A DNA stretch of 64,000 bases from Setoptus koraiensis. Its lineage: Eukaryota > Arthropoda. Numbering within the stretch: the first letter of the stretch is position 1; each line of letters opens with the position of its first letter. The position numbers were made by a program, and so were the translations under genes. Positions 9,732 to 22,317 of this stretch are shown here, piece after piece. The notes beneath the pieces were generated by a model that saw nothing but the letters and a program-made list of their open reading frames with translations, searched no databases and was not told the origin of the DNA. Where the stretch lies: NCBI GenBank assembly GCA_048013815.1, contig CM106586.1:21080001-21144000 (forward strand). The letters are read 5' to 3'.

Positions 9732-11578
9732 GATGCTTGTGACGGTGACGTTTATAATAAATTACGATGACTATGATGAATAAATGATATAAAGAAACGT
9801 GGTTAATTGCTGGGCAAATAAACAAATGAGGCGAGCTCCGTTGGATCTCGCCGTCACATGCTTGCATTTTCACGTAAACACGTGAGCGCGACTTACCGCG
9901 CCGCTGGGCGTGTTCTGTGCGCCAACCCGGGGTAGAGGGGTGTGTCTGTGGTACAGCAAAAAGGCTTTATCACGACAGGATAATGATGGTTACACGAACA
10001 TGATTAGTGAGAATCGAAGCTTGTGGTCAATATTACATAATACTTGTATTGGCCGAGATCGGCCACAAGTATTGACATCATCAAGTGGTTAGTGGATGCC
10101 CGATGAGCGAGCCGATCGACATGGCCCTGTCGACGTCTCTGTTAATCGTATCAGTGGCGAGCAATCATGAATCGAGAATTTCCAATTCGTTGTTGCGGTT
10201 AGTGCCATTGTTGTTGTTGTTGCTGTTGTTGTTTTACGTTTCTGTGGCCGTGGCAAATATCCGCGGCTCATATCTGCGTTCTTATCTGACACATTGTGCG
10301 AGATAAAAAGAGTTCGCAGTTTCGAAAAGAGTTTCGTGCCAGCCAGCATCCTGAGTGCAATGTAACCCTGTCCCGTTGTTTTTTCTCGTCCGAGAGAGTT
10401 CACGTAGATTATTATGTTGCAACTATACTCTCGATTGGCGCAATTTAGCACCCACATTCGCCCATTGAGCACTACAGCTTACGCTGCAAATATCGATACA
10501 CATTATCATGTTTTGTTTGGCCATGTAACAAAGCAAGCTACTTGTTAGCTCTGGTTAGCTTTAGTTAGCATGTGGAGCGTTCCTCTGGATCGGGCTCATT
10601 TAGGCCGGCTTGCCTATTTTATCACGCCAGCAGGTATTGCGGAGAGACGATTGTCTCGCTGCACTTGTGCGTAGTAGGACGAAAAGATGAAGCCTACGCT
10701 GGAATGGATCAGATAGAGATCAAGAATTCAATTGGGCCGACTTTGCCAGCAACAGTGTCCATCTATCATTATTCAAGTATCTATCCGACATTCTTCGTTC
10801 TTTGATACTTGACTCGACGGAATATCCGATAGCCAAGTAGAAAGTGTATGTCTACTGTCGTTTTTCGCCACTTTTGAAGTACACTTACACACACACACAC
10901 AGGCTGGCAAATTGTTGATAATATAATTATCCGTGAATAAAATTTCTAATCTGTATCGCTGTTGCTGGTTGCGCGGCCATGGTTGTTGTTTCTGTTCCCC
11001 TGTCGTTTGATTGAGTAAATGGCTCAGGTCAAGCCTAGCCGCCACTCAGATCAATTTTGGTCAGTTGATCTCGTCGGCCAGTTGGTCTTGCCGGCCGGCC
11101 GGCCGGCCAGTCAACCAGTCAACCAGCCAGCCAGTTGGCTGGTCTTGGTTGTTGTTGTTGTTGCTGTTATTGTTGTTGTCGCAACCACTACTAATCCTTA
11201 CAAGATCGTACCAGGAAATAAGCTTGCCAAATTGCTTGTCTCGCCATCGAAGGCTCGAGCCTTTCTCTTGGGCTCGAGCAAGCGAACGAGCATACGCATT
11301 ATACTACACACATTGCGTAACTTCTTTTTGCCAACCACCGCTTGCTGTGCGCTTCTTTCGTTGCCTGCCGATCTGAATTCTTTGGCCAGCCTGTGAAGAT
11401 GGCGAGATAGACGAACTGCGGCCAGCCTTCGCACTGCAACTTGCAGGCCAGCCAACACTTGGTGAGCTCGCTCGCTGTCTCGGACATTCTAATGAACGCA
11501 CTGCGACTGCTGGCCACTTTGCTGGCCACTTTGCTGGCCGGCCAAACGGTCGGCCGGACGTCCAGACGGCCGACCAGA

Positions 11579-11622
11579 CACTGTTAGGACACTGTTAGGA
11601 CACTGTTAGGACACTGCTAGGA
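11579..11622. repeat. Tandem repeat, 11 bp x 4
   Basis: Four head-to-tail copies of CACTGTTAGGA, the last with one substitution. It contains TTAGG but not as a telomeric array. Confidence 0.9.
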
Positions 11623-12433
11623 CAACCTTCCTTCCGATAGAATGAGAGCGAGCAGCCAGTTAGCGTGATGTGTCATTTGGTATCGGATAGATAGTCAAAT
11701 AAACAATTAACAGTTATCTCATGATAATTTATCGCCACCGTCGGTCGCTGGCAGCGCTGTTGAGTGTGTGTTTGTGTTGGTAGGAAACTTTTTTAGCAAC
11801 AACGACAACAACATATGCAATATATTGCGAACGCAAACAAACAAACTCAACGAGAATAATACAGATCGCATGCGCCCTCCTTGATAAACATTAAAAAAAA
11901 CTTTCATTTTCTATTAACTTGAACTCGAACTCGGACTATTTATTCAACTGACAGCAAATATGTAATTTAAATTTAACATACACACACACCACGCCGAAAA
12001 CAACTCCCTCTCTCTCTCTGTCTCGCTCCTCTGAAATGACAGCGAGGGAGCTCAACTTTCGATTGTAACAACAACAGCCACAACAACAAAGCCGACCAAA
12101 AGTGACATTGCTATTTATTAGCATATTAAAGACACATGTGAGTGTACGGGCGCCGTTTGTTTTGTTGCGTGCCCCAATTCGGCACACTTGAATTACACAA
12201 TATACTCATCAATAGGATCGTCACACATTTGTTTGGAGTTGCCAAAACCGTTGCTGATATTCGGTGACAACCGAAAACGGCGACTTGTTTCCATTGTGTC
12301 CGACCGATCATATCGACGTGTAAGGCACCGCTGAACAACAAATAAAAAACGCACCGCAAAACAATACGCAACACGACTTACGAACAAAATCAAAAAATCC
12401 CAAACACCAAATAGGAGATATTGCCATCGCCAG

Positions 12434-12581
12434 GTAAGTTGCACCTGCCGGCAGAGGGTTCGTCGGCACTAGCTTGCCAAGAGCGGACGAGCGGACAGTT
12501 GGAATTAGTCGACGAACATCAGCATAATGTGACAGCAAGTGTTTTAATTTTTATTGTGTGTGTGTGTGTTGCCAATACTAG
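12434..12581 (+). other. Predicted leader (5'UTR) intron of the OATP gene
   Basis: Donor CAG|GTAAGT at 12433/12434 and acceptor ATACTAG|GCAG at 12581/12582, the latter preceded by a long T/GT-rich tract. Its position 160 bp upstream of the OATP start codon fits a non-coding first exon. Prediction from splice motifs only. Confidence 0.5.
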
Positions 12582-12742
12582 GCAGTTTATCTCGTCGTCG
12601 ATTATAACAGTTAATAATAGTGTGATCGTCGCTGGATAGACTAGATAATGAGGGAGAAGAGAAAGAGGAAAAGAAGAAAAAAGAAGAGCAACAACAATCA
12701 ACAACAACAACGACAACAACAACAGCAGGCGAGCAAGATAAG

Positions 12743-15700
12743 ATGGCCACCGGCATCATTGTATCACCAGCGATACGACCTGACACCAGTAGCAACAAAC
12801 GCAAATGTGATTCCACAAGCAATAGCGATAAATTAATTACTGTACAGCCACTGCGACCGCACACAGGCCCGACGGGGCCCCAAGTCGATCAAGATCTCAG
12901 CTTTGTTTCCGCGGCAACCACCGGCCGCCAGCACACACAGCACCAGCCGCACAGCGTGCAAAGCTTGCGCACTGACTGGTCGTCGTCCGACAATTTCGGG
13001 CCTCAGGCCGACAATTTCGGGCCTCAAACCGACAATTTCGGGCCTCGAACCGCCAATTTCGGGCCCCGAAATTGGCCCCCGAAGGGAGCTCCCGACGAGG
13101 GCCATTGGCGCGACGATGGCCATTGGTGCGACGACCAGCATCGGTGCGGCGACCAGCATCAGCGCGACGACGCGTCCAGCCTGCGGGACGATGGGGCCAG
13201 CAACGAGACGTGCACCATCGTCAGCAATTGGGACGACGACGACCAGTCCGTGGACGAGCTCGACGTGGACGGCGGCCCGCACGACGAGCCCGGCGCGGCA
13301 AGTTGCGGCTGGCTGTCCTTCAGGCCGGCATTTCTGGTTAGATTTGCCACCATTCAGGTGTTTGTGTTCTTCTCTTGCGTTCTGGTCACCCTGCAGCAGG
13401 CGCTGTCGTCGGGCTATTTCAATTCCGTCATGACAACCATCGAGAAGCGTTTCGACATACCCAGCCGGGTGTCGGGCGCCATTATAAGCACCTTTGAAAT
13501 GGGCAATCTTGTGACAATATTGTTCGTGTCATACTTTGGCACCCATCGGCACATACCCGTGTGGATGGGCAAGGGTATTGTTGTGACGGGCATAGGGTCG
13601 CTGTTGTTTGCGTTGCCGCATTTCATCAACACCAACAGCAACACCAACACCAACAACAATCAGCAGCAGCGACTAGATGGCGAGTACATTTCCACAATTT
13701 CCACAAACAACAACAACAACCACGCCAATGTGTGCAAGATTCAAGTTTTAAAATCAGAAAGTTGGATTGAAAAAATTCAAAATGGCGCCGACACTGGGTG
13801 AGTTTCAATAATAAAACAGACGCAACATAATCTCTGTGTGAGACTTGCAACGAATTTGCATATTAATAAGTGTGCTGCGACGACGAAAAGATTGACCATT
13901 GTCACGCGATTCGTTTGGCGAGACAGCGTAAGCACAGTGCAATTGTAATAACCTAACCATTATTATTCAACCGATCTCAATCATCACAACAAAACCCCGG
14001 CAGGCGCCTCGTCGACACAAATGCGAGCCACTCACAGTTGAGTGGCCTAACACGGCCAATTGGGGCCACCAGCGACAAATACCCACTGGCCCAGCAACAT
14101 CCCGTGAAAACACCGGCCTCGGCGTGCAACATCAACAATAATGTTTTTGTCGAGACTCACATTCTCATATTTATGATTGCCATGATACTAATTGGATGCG
14201 GTGGCACGCCCGTCTTCACGTTGGGCACAACATTTATCGACGATCACGTGCCCAAAGAGAGCTCGTCCATGTACATTGGGTTCATGTATTCAATGGTGGC
14301 CTTCGGGCTGGTCATTGGCTTCTTGTTGGGCGGCTACCTGATAGGAACAGTGAACGAGAACATATACGGCGACAGTTTGTCGTACTTGACCAGTGTGGAT
14401 GCCCAATACCAACAGCAACAAATACATCCGGGTCATCCGCGCTGGATTGGGGCCTGGTGGCTGGGATTTATCATACTGGGTGTGCTGTTGATACTTGTGT
14501 CGTTGCCATTTTTTGCCTTTCCAAAATCGCTGAAAGTGAGACAAAAACGGAAAGGCAACGCAACTACGGCCAAGAGAAGGCTCAAGTTGTACGCGAACCA
14601 TAACAAGAGCAGCATGATTGTGATTAATTGTGATAAAGGCAGCGGACAGCAAACACGAGAAAACATTAGGACAATGTCGCTGGGCAATCAATCGTTCAAC
14701 GAGCTCATCATAAAACGCAACCATTCCATGGGCGCCATTTCGAGCCCCCAAACAAACAATAGGAATAATAGGCATAATAGGAATAATAGGGATATTAGGA
14801 ATAATAGCGATGATAGGAATGCCGCGATTCGATTCGACTCGGGTGATAGTAACAACAAGTTGTTGTTGTGTTATTGTGATAGGAAACAAGCGGCGGCAAT
14901 TGACCAAGGGCCAACCGATAAGCAGAAAATTGCATCTGACAAGCAGCAGAAAATTATTGTATTTCATGACAAGCACACTGTGATAGAAAACACGGCAGCC
15001 ATGCCATGTGATGATGACGTAATAATTGAGGTGAGGAAAAATAACAGACAGCAGCAGCAGCAGCAGATTGACAATGGATGCAATTATAAAATTGGGCCAG
15101 ATCAATTATTGTTTGACTTGGACGACATCAACAACAACACGGCCCGCTGCCCGCTGACCGAATGCCGTCAATCGTGTCGCGCCAACAACCACGACGACGA
15201 CACCCAAACTGACCAGTCGGTCACCTACTCGCAGCCGAGGCCCAATTGGGTGTCGCTGGTGAACTTGTTCAGCGGCGCCAACGGTCAGTCGAGGTCGCCA
15301 GTGAGCCACATGGCAAACAAGGGCCACATCAGGCAGCGGAGTCACGATTACAAGTTGTTGTTGAACGACGATTGCGGCCACGGTCAGTTGCTGAACGACC
15401 ATTGCGGCCACGGTCAGTTGCGGGCCGCAGACGAGCGGTTGTCGTCGAAATTAATCTATTTGTGTCAGCGCGACAAACACGACGCCGCCACAACGACACT
15501 GTCCGACGACAACAACAACCAACTGAGTCATTGTTGTCGGCATCATCACTGTTGCTGCTGCAAATTGCACAACAACAAACAACGAGACGAAACAACGACC
15601 ACCTTCATTCAGCCGCTTGAGGCCCCGGGCGAGCTCGATGGAAGCGCCGATGCGGCGCACGACAGAAACGGCTCGCTCACGGCTCAATCGGCGCATCACT

Positions 15701-17523
15701 CAACCAACTACGGCAAGGACCTCAAGGATATTCCCCGTTGCATGTGGAATTTGCTAATTAATCCCATTTACATAGTCACCTGTCTGGGCAGCAGCCTGGA
15801 GTTGGCCATTGTCAGCGGCTTTCTCATATTTTTGCCAAAATATTTAGAGACCCAATTCGGCCTGAGCAAGTCCCAATCGAGTCTGTACAGTGGCGGCATT
15901 GCCGTTCCTGGGGCCTGTTTCGGAATACTGTTCGGCGGTTACATATTGAAACAATATCAAATGAAACCAAAGAGTGCCATACAATTTGTGCTATTTATCA
16001 ATTTATTATGCATAGGCTTTTACACAATATTTTACTTTTTGGGCTGCCCAAATCCGCTCATGGCGGGCGCCACCATCAACTATCCCGACTCGGCGGCCCG
16101 CAGTTACAGTTTGTTGTCGCGACCGGGCGAATTAGAGAAATCTTACGTCAATCTTACGTCACAATGCAACGCACCCTGTCAATGTTCGCCCAACGACATT
16201 GAGCCCGTTTGCGGCCAGGACGGGCTAACCTATTTTTCGCCCTGTCACGCGGGTTGTTTTGCGATGCAATCCCATTCGCGCCAGTCATATGTAAGTGTTA
16301 GGGTTTTTTGGGTGTTTTTTGGGTGTTTTCGGGTTTCCGCTATGTTGGTGACCCAAATAGCCCAAGTAGCCTGGCAAAATTGTTGAAAAATTCTCAAACT
16401 AACAAACGCTCACCCTTGTCGCCCTCACCTGTCGCGTGCACGCATTATGCACGCACACACCAACCAACCATTACCGTGGCGAACCAGACCAACAATTACA
16501 GCCAGTGCGCTTGCGTATCCGCAACTGTCCCCAAAATGGGGCCCCATGCCGCCAACCAATCGGGGCCGGCCGCTCGCAGGGCCCGCAGCGGGCCCTGCCC
16601 GAATCAATGTCAGGCGATCATACCCTTCATGATATTGTTGTTTTTCATGACCTTGGTGGTGTCTATAACGCAAATGCCGCTCCTCATGATCACGCTCAGG
16701 TAAGCTCCGAATTGGGCCTGAATTGGGCCGCCAGTCTGCCGATTTGTGGGCCCAATTCACACTTTTGGCCCGTTTGTCGCCCGATTATCCGTCTATTAAT
16801 ATTAAATATCCGTTTGCATGTCGTATTATGTGTATTTCGCAATGGCGCAGGTCGGTGCGCGACGAGGAGAGGTCCTTCGCGCTAGGCATGCAGTTCGTGA
16901 TATTCCGCCTTCTGGCCTATATACCGGCCCCCATATTGTTTGGCAACGTCATAGACGGCACCTGTTTGCTGTGGCGCGCCAACTGCGGCCCTCAGAGCGG
17001 ATTTTGTCTCATTTACGACATTGAACACTTCAGACTCAGGTGAGTATCGACGATACAAATAACAGTTGACCAATTTATCCATTGTATTTATTTGTTGTGT
17101 TGATTGTATTTATTTACTATTTGCTATATTTATTTACTATTTGCTATATTTATTTACTATTTGCAACTGCGCCCAAAATCGACAATACTGACATCGATAT
17201 TGTCGTCTAGGTACGTGGGACTGTTCAGCGCGCTCAAGGTGGCCGCCGGACTGTTGTTCTTTCTCGACTGGTATTTGATTTGTTGGAAAAGCGACACAAA
17301 CCAATTGTCGGCCGACCAGCGATCGGCCGACTCAACGGGCAACCGGATGTTGCCCATGGGCACAATAGCCTCGTCGTTGGTGTCGCTGGACAGAATGTCG
17401 GCCTTTGCACTTAGCGCAACCATGAGAGACGAGCATCAGCAAATAGCGATACTGGACAAACAACAATCGCACCCAGCAAACTTTTTGCACAGGCAGCCAG
17501 CAATGCGAAAAAGGCCCCACTAA
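12743..17523 (+). CDS. Organic anion transporting polypeptide (OATP/SLCO family), unusually large
   Basis: OATPs are 12-TM plasma-membrane exchangers for amphipathic organic anions such as steroid conjugates, eicosanoids and toxins. Five exons, 12743-13797, 14004-16290, 16488-16699, 16851-17039 and 17211-17523, join in phase across introns of 151-206 bp to give about 1351 residues (usual 650-750). Seen: TM1 near 203-222, the family signature RWIGAWWLGF at 498-507 before TM6, TM7 after KDIPRCMWNLL (923 on), and the Kazal-like extracellular domain from C1073 (PVCGQDGLTYFSPCHAGC) into exon 3 (YSQCACV). Extra mass comes from a disordered N-terminus with 7-residue repeats (DNFGPQA type, nucleotides 12989-13072), Asn/Gln-rich padding in an extracellular loop (about 296-395), and about 390 low-complexity residues between TM6 and TM7 (about 530-922), including a 30-bp duplication (about 15355-15414). 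The exon 3 acceptor (ACCAG|ACC) is the least certain boundary. Family assignment is secure; orthology within OATPs is not. Confidence 0.9.
12989..13072 (+). repeat. In-frame 21-bp tandem repeat in OATP exon 1
   Basis: Four degenerate copies of a 21-bp unit encode DNFGPQA, DNFGPQT, DNFGPRT and ANFGPRN in the cytoplasmic N-terminus. The frame is kept throughout. Confidence 0.85.
17108..17164 (+). repeat. 20-bp tandem repeat (2.8 copies) in OATP intron 4
   Basis: Near-identical copies of an A/T-rich 20-mer (ATTTATTTACTATTTGCTAT) lie about 50 bp before the exon 5 acceptor, where they provide most of the T-rich sequence upstream of it. Confidence 0.9.
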
Positions 17524-17527
17524 TAAA
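17522..17527 (+). terminator. AATAAA overlapping the OATP stop codon
   Basis: The stop is TAATAAA, so a canonical poly(A) hexamer overlaps it. A second AATAAA at 17568-17573, 45 nt downstream, is the more ordinary candidate. Confidence 0.4.
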
Positions 17528-18437
17528 CTGCAAACTGTTGTTGTTTGCATTGTTCAGCAAGCTAATTAATAAAAAATTGATACAACAATACAACTGTAAA
17601 CAGCGACAACTCGTTACTGCCCGCAACCTGCCAGTTCCGATGTCGACGCCGACACGCAAACTCGCGCCTCTGTGACACGGGCATCTCGACTGTGACACTG
17701 GCGCCTCAAAAGAGACACTGGCATCTAGAAATCTCGACACACGTTTCGTCGAGGCTCTCGAGCTTCAGATTGTTGTCCGAAATTTTTTTTTCTTTCCGAA
17801 ATTGGCCCCAAAACGGCGACTTCCGGCGAAACAAGAGTTTCAAGTTGGCGATGATTGAGATGTTGCCGTGCCGTGCAACGTCTCCACGGTGTCGACTTGT
17901 CGTTTTTGCGCGCTTTACATCAGTCGAGATTCCCGAGTTGAGATTTCCGAGTCGCGGTTCTCGACTCGAGAGGGAATTTCGTCGGGAAAAAATTAAAATT
18001 GCGGGATTACGTTTCTTGTTCGTCTGCGGGCTGCGTCTTTTTGGCTCACTGTACGACATCTGTCGGCCGTTTATGTCAACGTTCACGCAATGCTTGACTC
18101 AAGCCAACTTGGCGAGCCATTTCGGCCAGACAATTTATTTAATTTTGTTGCCGTGTCGCCCTTGCGACATTAGGCGTGTTTTTTAAGGAGATAAATTAAT
18201 AATAACAACAACGAGGGGGCCCGGCGATTAGTTAATAGATGCAAACGGGGCCGGCGCTGACAAATGTCACGCCACATACTAATGATTTGTTCGCGTTCGA
18301 GGGCCTCGCCCATCTGGCCGCTCGCTTATTGGCTGGCGTCGCCGAGGGCAAATGCAAATAATGTTGTGGCGCTAATGCGATTCTCTCTTCTCTCGGCAGC
18401 GGCCGTCTGGCTGGCTGACTGGCTGGCTGGCTGGGGC

Positions 18438-18562
18438 CGAGGGAGAGGGAGCGAGGAGGGGAGCGGGGGAGCGAGCGCAGAGCAAGAGAGGGAGCGAGCG
18501 CAGAGCAAGAGAGGGAGCGAGCACAGAGCGAGAGCAAGAGAGGGAGCGAGCGAGAGAAAGCG
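18438..18562 (+). repeat. Purine-rich GAGCGAGCGCAGAGCAAGAG array
   Basis: A near-continuous purine-rich strand built from a unit of about 22-24 bp, repeated about four times with drift. Confidence 0.8.
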
Positions 18563-19595
18563 GAGCGGATCTCGCCGCCTTCCGGGCGCCGTCCGACTTG
18601 GGGCCAGCTCAAGATCAAGATTAATTATTATGACTAAGTGAAATTAACGAGCGCCGCCCAGCCAGCGGCCAGAGGGGGCTCGTTATTGCATTCGCGGCGC
18701 TTGTGTGGCGCGCGCGTCGGTCACTGGGAGCGTGCCCCGTGGGAGCCCGTTGGCCCCATTCGGCTTGTTGGCTGGCGCGGTTTTCGGGCCGTGTCGCGCT
18801 GACTGGGAGGGGCCCCGACGCGCCGCGATGCAGATAATCGTGGCGCCGACAAAGTGAGACAGCGGCCCATTTGTTTGTCCCGGCGCAGCGCGTTCTATTG
18901 CGTCTATTTGCGTCGTTGGTGTCTTGGCTCGCTGGTGGGCGCTGTCTGCGTTCGCTAGTGGTCGCCGGGCCCGTGATGCTCGTGTTGTCGTGGTCGCAAT
19001 TTCGTCGTGGGGCCCCCGTTCGAACACCAGCACAACAACACGCACATTAGTGTTTGTTCTGGCGCTGTTTGCCGAACCAGCGGCCGTTTCTGTAAATGTG
19101 CCCCCCTATTCCATTATCGACTGTTGTGGTGCGGCGCGTGGTGATGTTGTTTTCGGGGCGACAGTGGCCCAATTGCGCTGGCCCCGAACAACTGTCTCGG
19201 GCGCCGGCTCATTGATTACGCAATAGTTGTTGGCTGCTGCTGCTGCTGCTGTTGTGGCAGTTGGTCGCCGAGAAATAAAGTAATAAAACCAGCGTTTGTT
19301 GTTCTTTTGCAAGCTGTCAGCGGGTCGTGATTTAGCACGAGCTAACACGAACAGCGGTGCGGCGCCACGCGTATACAGCGCCATCGCATCGTCGCTATGT
19401 GCTGTCGAGCTCGTCACCGTCGGCGCCCCGACGCAACCAATAATGGCAACACGGTTGCGTCAGTGACACTCGTTATTATACTGTGCGCATCTTGTGCGCA
19501 GTCTATATATAGCGGCCCGGCCGGGCACCGCATGTATCCCGCATTTATATGCCGTCTTGAGCGTCGCGTCGGCCCGTGCACCGCGTTGGCCCGAC

Positions 19596-19652
19596 CAACG
19601 GCGCCCGAGCAACGGCGCCCGAGCAACGGCGCCCGAGCAACGGCGCCCCGAG
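19596..19652. repeat. 14-bp tandem repeat (4 copies)
   Basis: Copies of CAACGGCGCCCGAG, the last with an added C. It ends 9 bp before a consensus CRE (TGACGTCA, 19662-19669). Confidence 0.9.
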
Positions 19653-19987
19653 AAAACATTATGACGTCAGCGGTGACATTAATCATTGTTGATTGCTGGC
19701 GCCCATTGTTTCACGCACACAAACAAACTTAATAATAATGACCAGCCGAGTATCTATCTATTCAATTGCGACTCGAGTGCTCGCGTGCTGCCACGTACTG
19801 CAATATGTACGCGCTATATTGCCACATATTGCAATACACTGCGCCACCTACAGCCGGGCGCGGCCGCGCGCTGCCACGTGCTGCCACGAGCTGCCCACGT
19901 AACGTAACGTAACTTACCGATCCGAGATCCGGTGAGCGAGCGCGTGCGGTCGACACACCGGCCGCTGGCTTGCTCGCCAGCGTATGA

Positions 19988-20027
19988 GCCAATATACGCC
20001 AATATACGCCAATGTACGCCAATGTAT
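19988..20027. repeat. 10-bp tandem repeat (4 copies)
   Basis: Four copies of GCCAATATAC, the last two reading GCCAATGTAC/T; each carries a CCAAT core at exact 10-bp spacing. Confidence 0.9.
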
Positions 20028-21120
20028 GGCTGGCTTCGTGGGGCCCCAATATATAAACGCCAGGTGAATGTGACAATGCGCCGGCATTAGTGGCCATCGT
20101 CTAATGGCGCCACTCGGCCGGCAGGGGCCCCAAATAATAGCTCTCAACAAACGGAGCAAACAATCGGCAGAGAATTGGCCAAAACAAACCCGCTCGCTTC
20201 GGCCACTTGCGCCCTTATCGGGCGACAATCATTACAGCAAACACACTGGCCATACATTATTATTATTGGGCTACTGATCCCGATGATTGATGATGGGCTC
20301 CATCTACATAACACCTTGCTAAGCTCATTTATCGCCCATTTATAAGCGCTCGCTCTCTTGTTTGTCTAGCCGGCGCGCGCGCTTAATGAGACTCGGGCGC
20401 CCCAAACCGATTCGCGGGCCGCTCGCTCGAGTGTCACAATTGTTGATTTTGTTGCCATTTATTACTTGGGCCGCTCACATTGACCGCCGCAACTTGCACG
20501 GGAGGCGCGCATTGACCGCCGCAACTTGCAAGGATACCCGCACATCTATGCGCGTATCCGCTCGCACGGGCGGCCCGCAAGTGGCCAGTGCGCGCTGTCA
20601 TCATGACAGTGTCACGGTGCGGGCATTTGGGCACTTGGGCGGCGCGCCGCCATCAACAAAATTTTGGCGCACTGAGGGTATTTCAGCTCGAAATACCCTC
20701 GCTGCTGTCGGCCGTGTCGCTGGTCGCTCGCGCATCGTCGCGAGCGGGAGCGATGCGCTTTTGGGGCCCTCGCGGGCCCCATAGCAAACGGGCGGCCCCA
20801 GAAGCGAACGGGCGGCCCCAGAAGCGAGCGAGCGGCCCAAAAACGGCACAGAAACAGAGATATCGAATGATTTATTGGAGGCAAATCTTTCACGTCGGCT
20901 CCTCGGGCGCCGTCGACGGCGCCCTGTGTGACGAGCGGGCGCCGCAACAGAGGTCGCGACAGGCAGCCGCACTGCCCCAGAGTGTCGAGTCGACGGGCGG
21001 CCAGACAAACGAGGCCAGTTAGCGGGCGACGTCAGCATCACGGATGAGCGGCGTTCCGGGCTGCGCGATCCATTTTGGCCGGGGCTCGAGCTGCCCGAGA
21101 CGCCCGAGACGCCCCAGATA

Positions 21121-21180
21121 AATGCCCCGTTACCTGTACGCAGTTACCTGTACGCAGTTACCTGTACGTAGCGGGGCATT
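21121..21180. repeat. Inverted repeat enclosing a 14-bp tandem repeat
   Basis: Arms AATGCCCCG (21121-21129) and CGGGGCATT (21172-21180) enclose three copies of GTTACCTGTACGCA. Confidence 0.85.
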
Positions 21181-21606
21181 TGTCTGGCAGCGTTCACTGG
21201 GGCCCACGTAGAGCCCAGTTCGGCCTATCGATGTTATTGATTGAGCCGGGCGGCGCGGGCCGGCGTGTGACATATGGCAACAGCACTGCAAATACCCGTT
21301 GTGACACATTGTGCGCGCGCGTTGTATGAAGTCAGCGGATGCTGCCAACGGACAAATTGCCCGCCAGCCAGCCAGCGACCAAACCAATTGGGGCCGACAA
21401 TCTGTGTGTTGTTAGCTTGCGTTGTTGTTATTATCATTTCGCCGGAGCAAGCGAGCGAGCCCATGATTTGACTAATGCGGCCCGGCGGCTACACGAGAAA
21501 CAAATGGTGCGCGTCGAAATGTCGCCCGCCGCACACTGGGGCCCCCGACGGCCACCGGATAATAGAGTTGACTCGCCTTGGGCCTGTCAGACGGGTCGTC
21601 AGACCG

Positions 21607-21690
21607 ATCGTCGGACCGCGCTCGTCGGACCGCGCTCGTCGGACCGCGCTCGTCAGACTGCGCTCGTCAGACTGCGCTCGCCAGAGTGCG
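21607..21690. repeat. 14-bp tandem repeat (6 copies)
   Basis: Six copies of CTCGTCGGACCGCG with graded divergence (GGACC to AGACT) along the array. Confidence 0.9.
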
Positions 21691-21940
21691 GGGCCCCTCG
21701 CAGTGTCGCAGTCGAGAAGTGGGCCATCACAGTTGGAGCCCGGCTGGCACAGTAGGCACGTCACGATCAGTCTATCGAGTCACGATCGGTGTATCGAGCA
21801 GCTTGGCAAAACGGCGACGCAATCAAGCGACTTGTGTCGACTTGTGCCGAGATTCGGGCCCCTCCAAGTGGCGCTCTGCAGAGTGCCTCCCTGTATGGAG
21901 CGACGCTGTCGGCGGAGCGGTGCTTGAATGGCCGGGTCCA

Positions 21941-21986
21941 ACCGACCGGCCGACCGACCGACCGACCGACCGACCGACCGACCGAC
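21941..21986. repeat. (GACC)n tetranucleotide microsatellite
   Basis: About ten near-perfect GACC units, interrupted once by GGCC. Confidence 0.9.
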
Positions 21987-22269
21987 AAGGCCGGGCCGGA
22001 GTGTGGCGAGCGCCGGTGTTAACATATAGCAGCGGTGGCCGCTGCTACATGACAGTGCGCCGCCGAGTGGCGGCGCTGGCGACACCGCACTCGACACAAG
22101 CACACTTTACAGGTAGATAAGGCAGATTATCATTTATTCTTTTTTCCTTTCAATGCGCGTCGAGTGCTCGCCGGGGCCCATTGTGTGCAAAAACGAGCAC
22201 CGATTTTATCTCGCGCGCGCACCGAGATTTGTATCTACAAAGATTAAGCGCCACTGGCCCGTCAACTGG

Positions 22270-22317
22270 CTCGCCGACTAGCTCGCCGACTAGCTCGCCA
22301 ACTAGCTTGCCAAACAG
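22270..22317. repeat. 12-bp tandem repeat (4 copies)
   Basis: Copies of CTCGCCGACTAG drifting to CTTGCCAAACAG. A similar GCCAGCGAGAGCTC-type motif continues downstream. Confidence 0.85.

Larger units (their letters stand above)
9732..12742. promoter_or_regulatory. Upstream region of the OATP gene, first repeat-rich DNA of the window
   Basis: Three kilobases without a convincing coding exon. From about 9.9 kb on the character changes: GTT/CAA tracts (10208-10240, 11150-11180, 12068-12090), CCGG runs (11090-11110), CT and GT microsatellites (12008-12025, 12556-12570), and an 11-bp tandem array. The 3' part should be the OATP promoter and leader; a strong donor and acceptor define a probable leader intron. 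A purine-only tract (12648-12690) lies in the predicted 5'UTR. Confidence 0.4.

Noticed and set aside
11579-11622. TTAGG-containing repeat as a telomeric remnant
   Set aside because: The period is 11 bp (CACTGTTAGGA), not 5; no TTAGG tandem.
17692-18186. Open frames of more than 120 codons on both strands just after OATP
   Set aside because: No ATG at a sensible place on plus, low-similarity Arg/Phe-rich content and no splice or homology support.
19917-20097. Minus-strand ATG frame ending on a GTAAGT donor
   Set aside because: About a quarter of it is a 10-bp tandem repeat and no partner exon is visible; kept only as a mention in the region entry.
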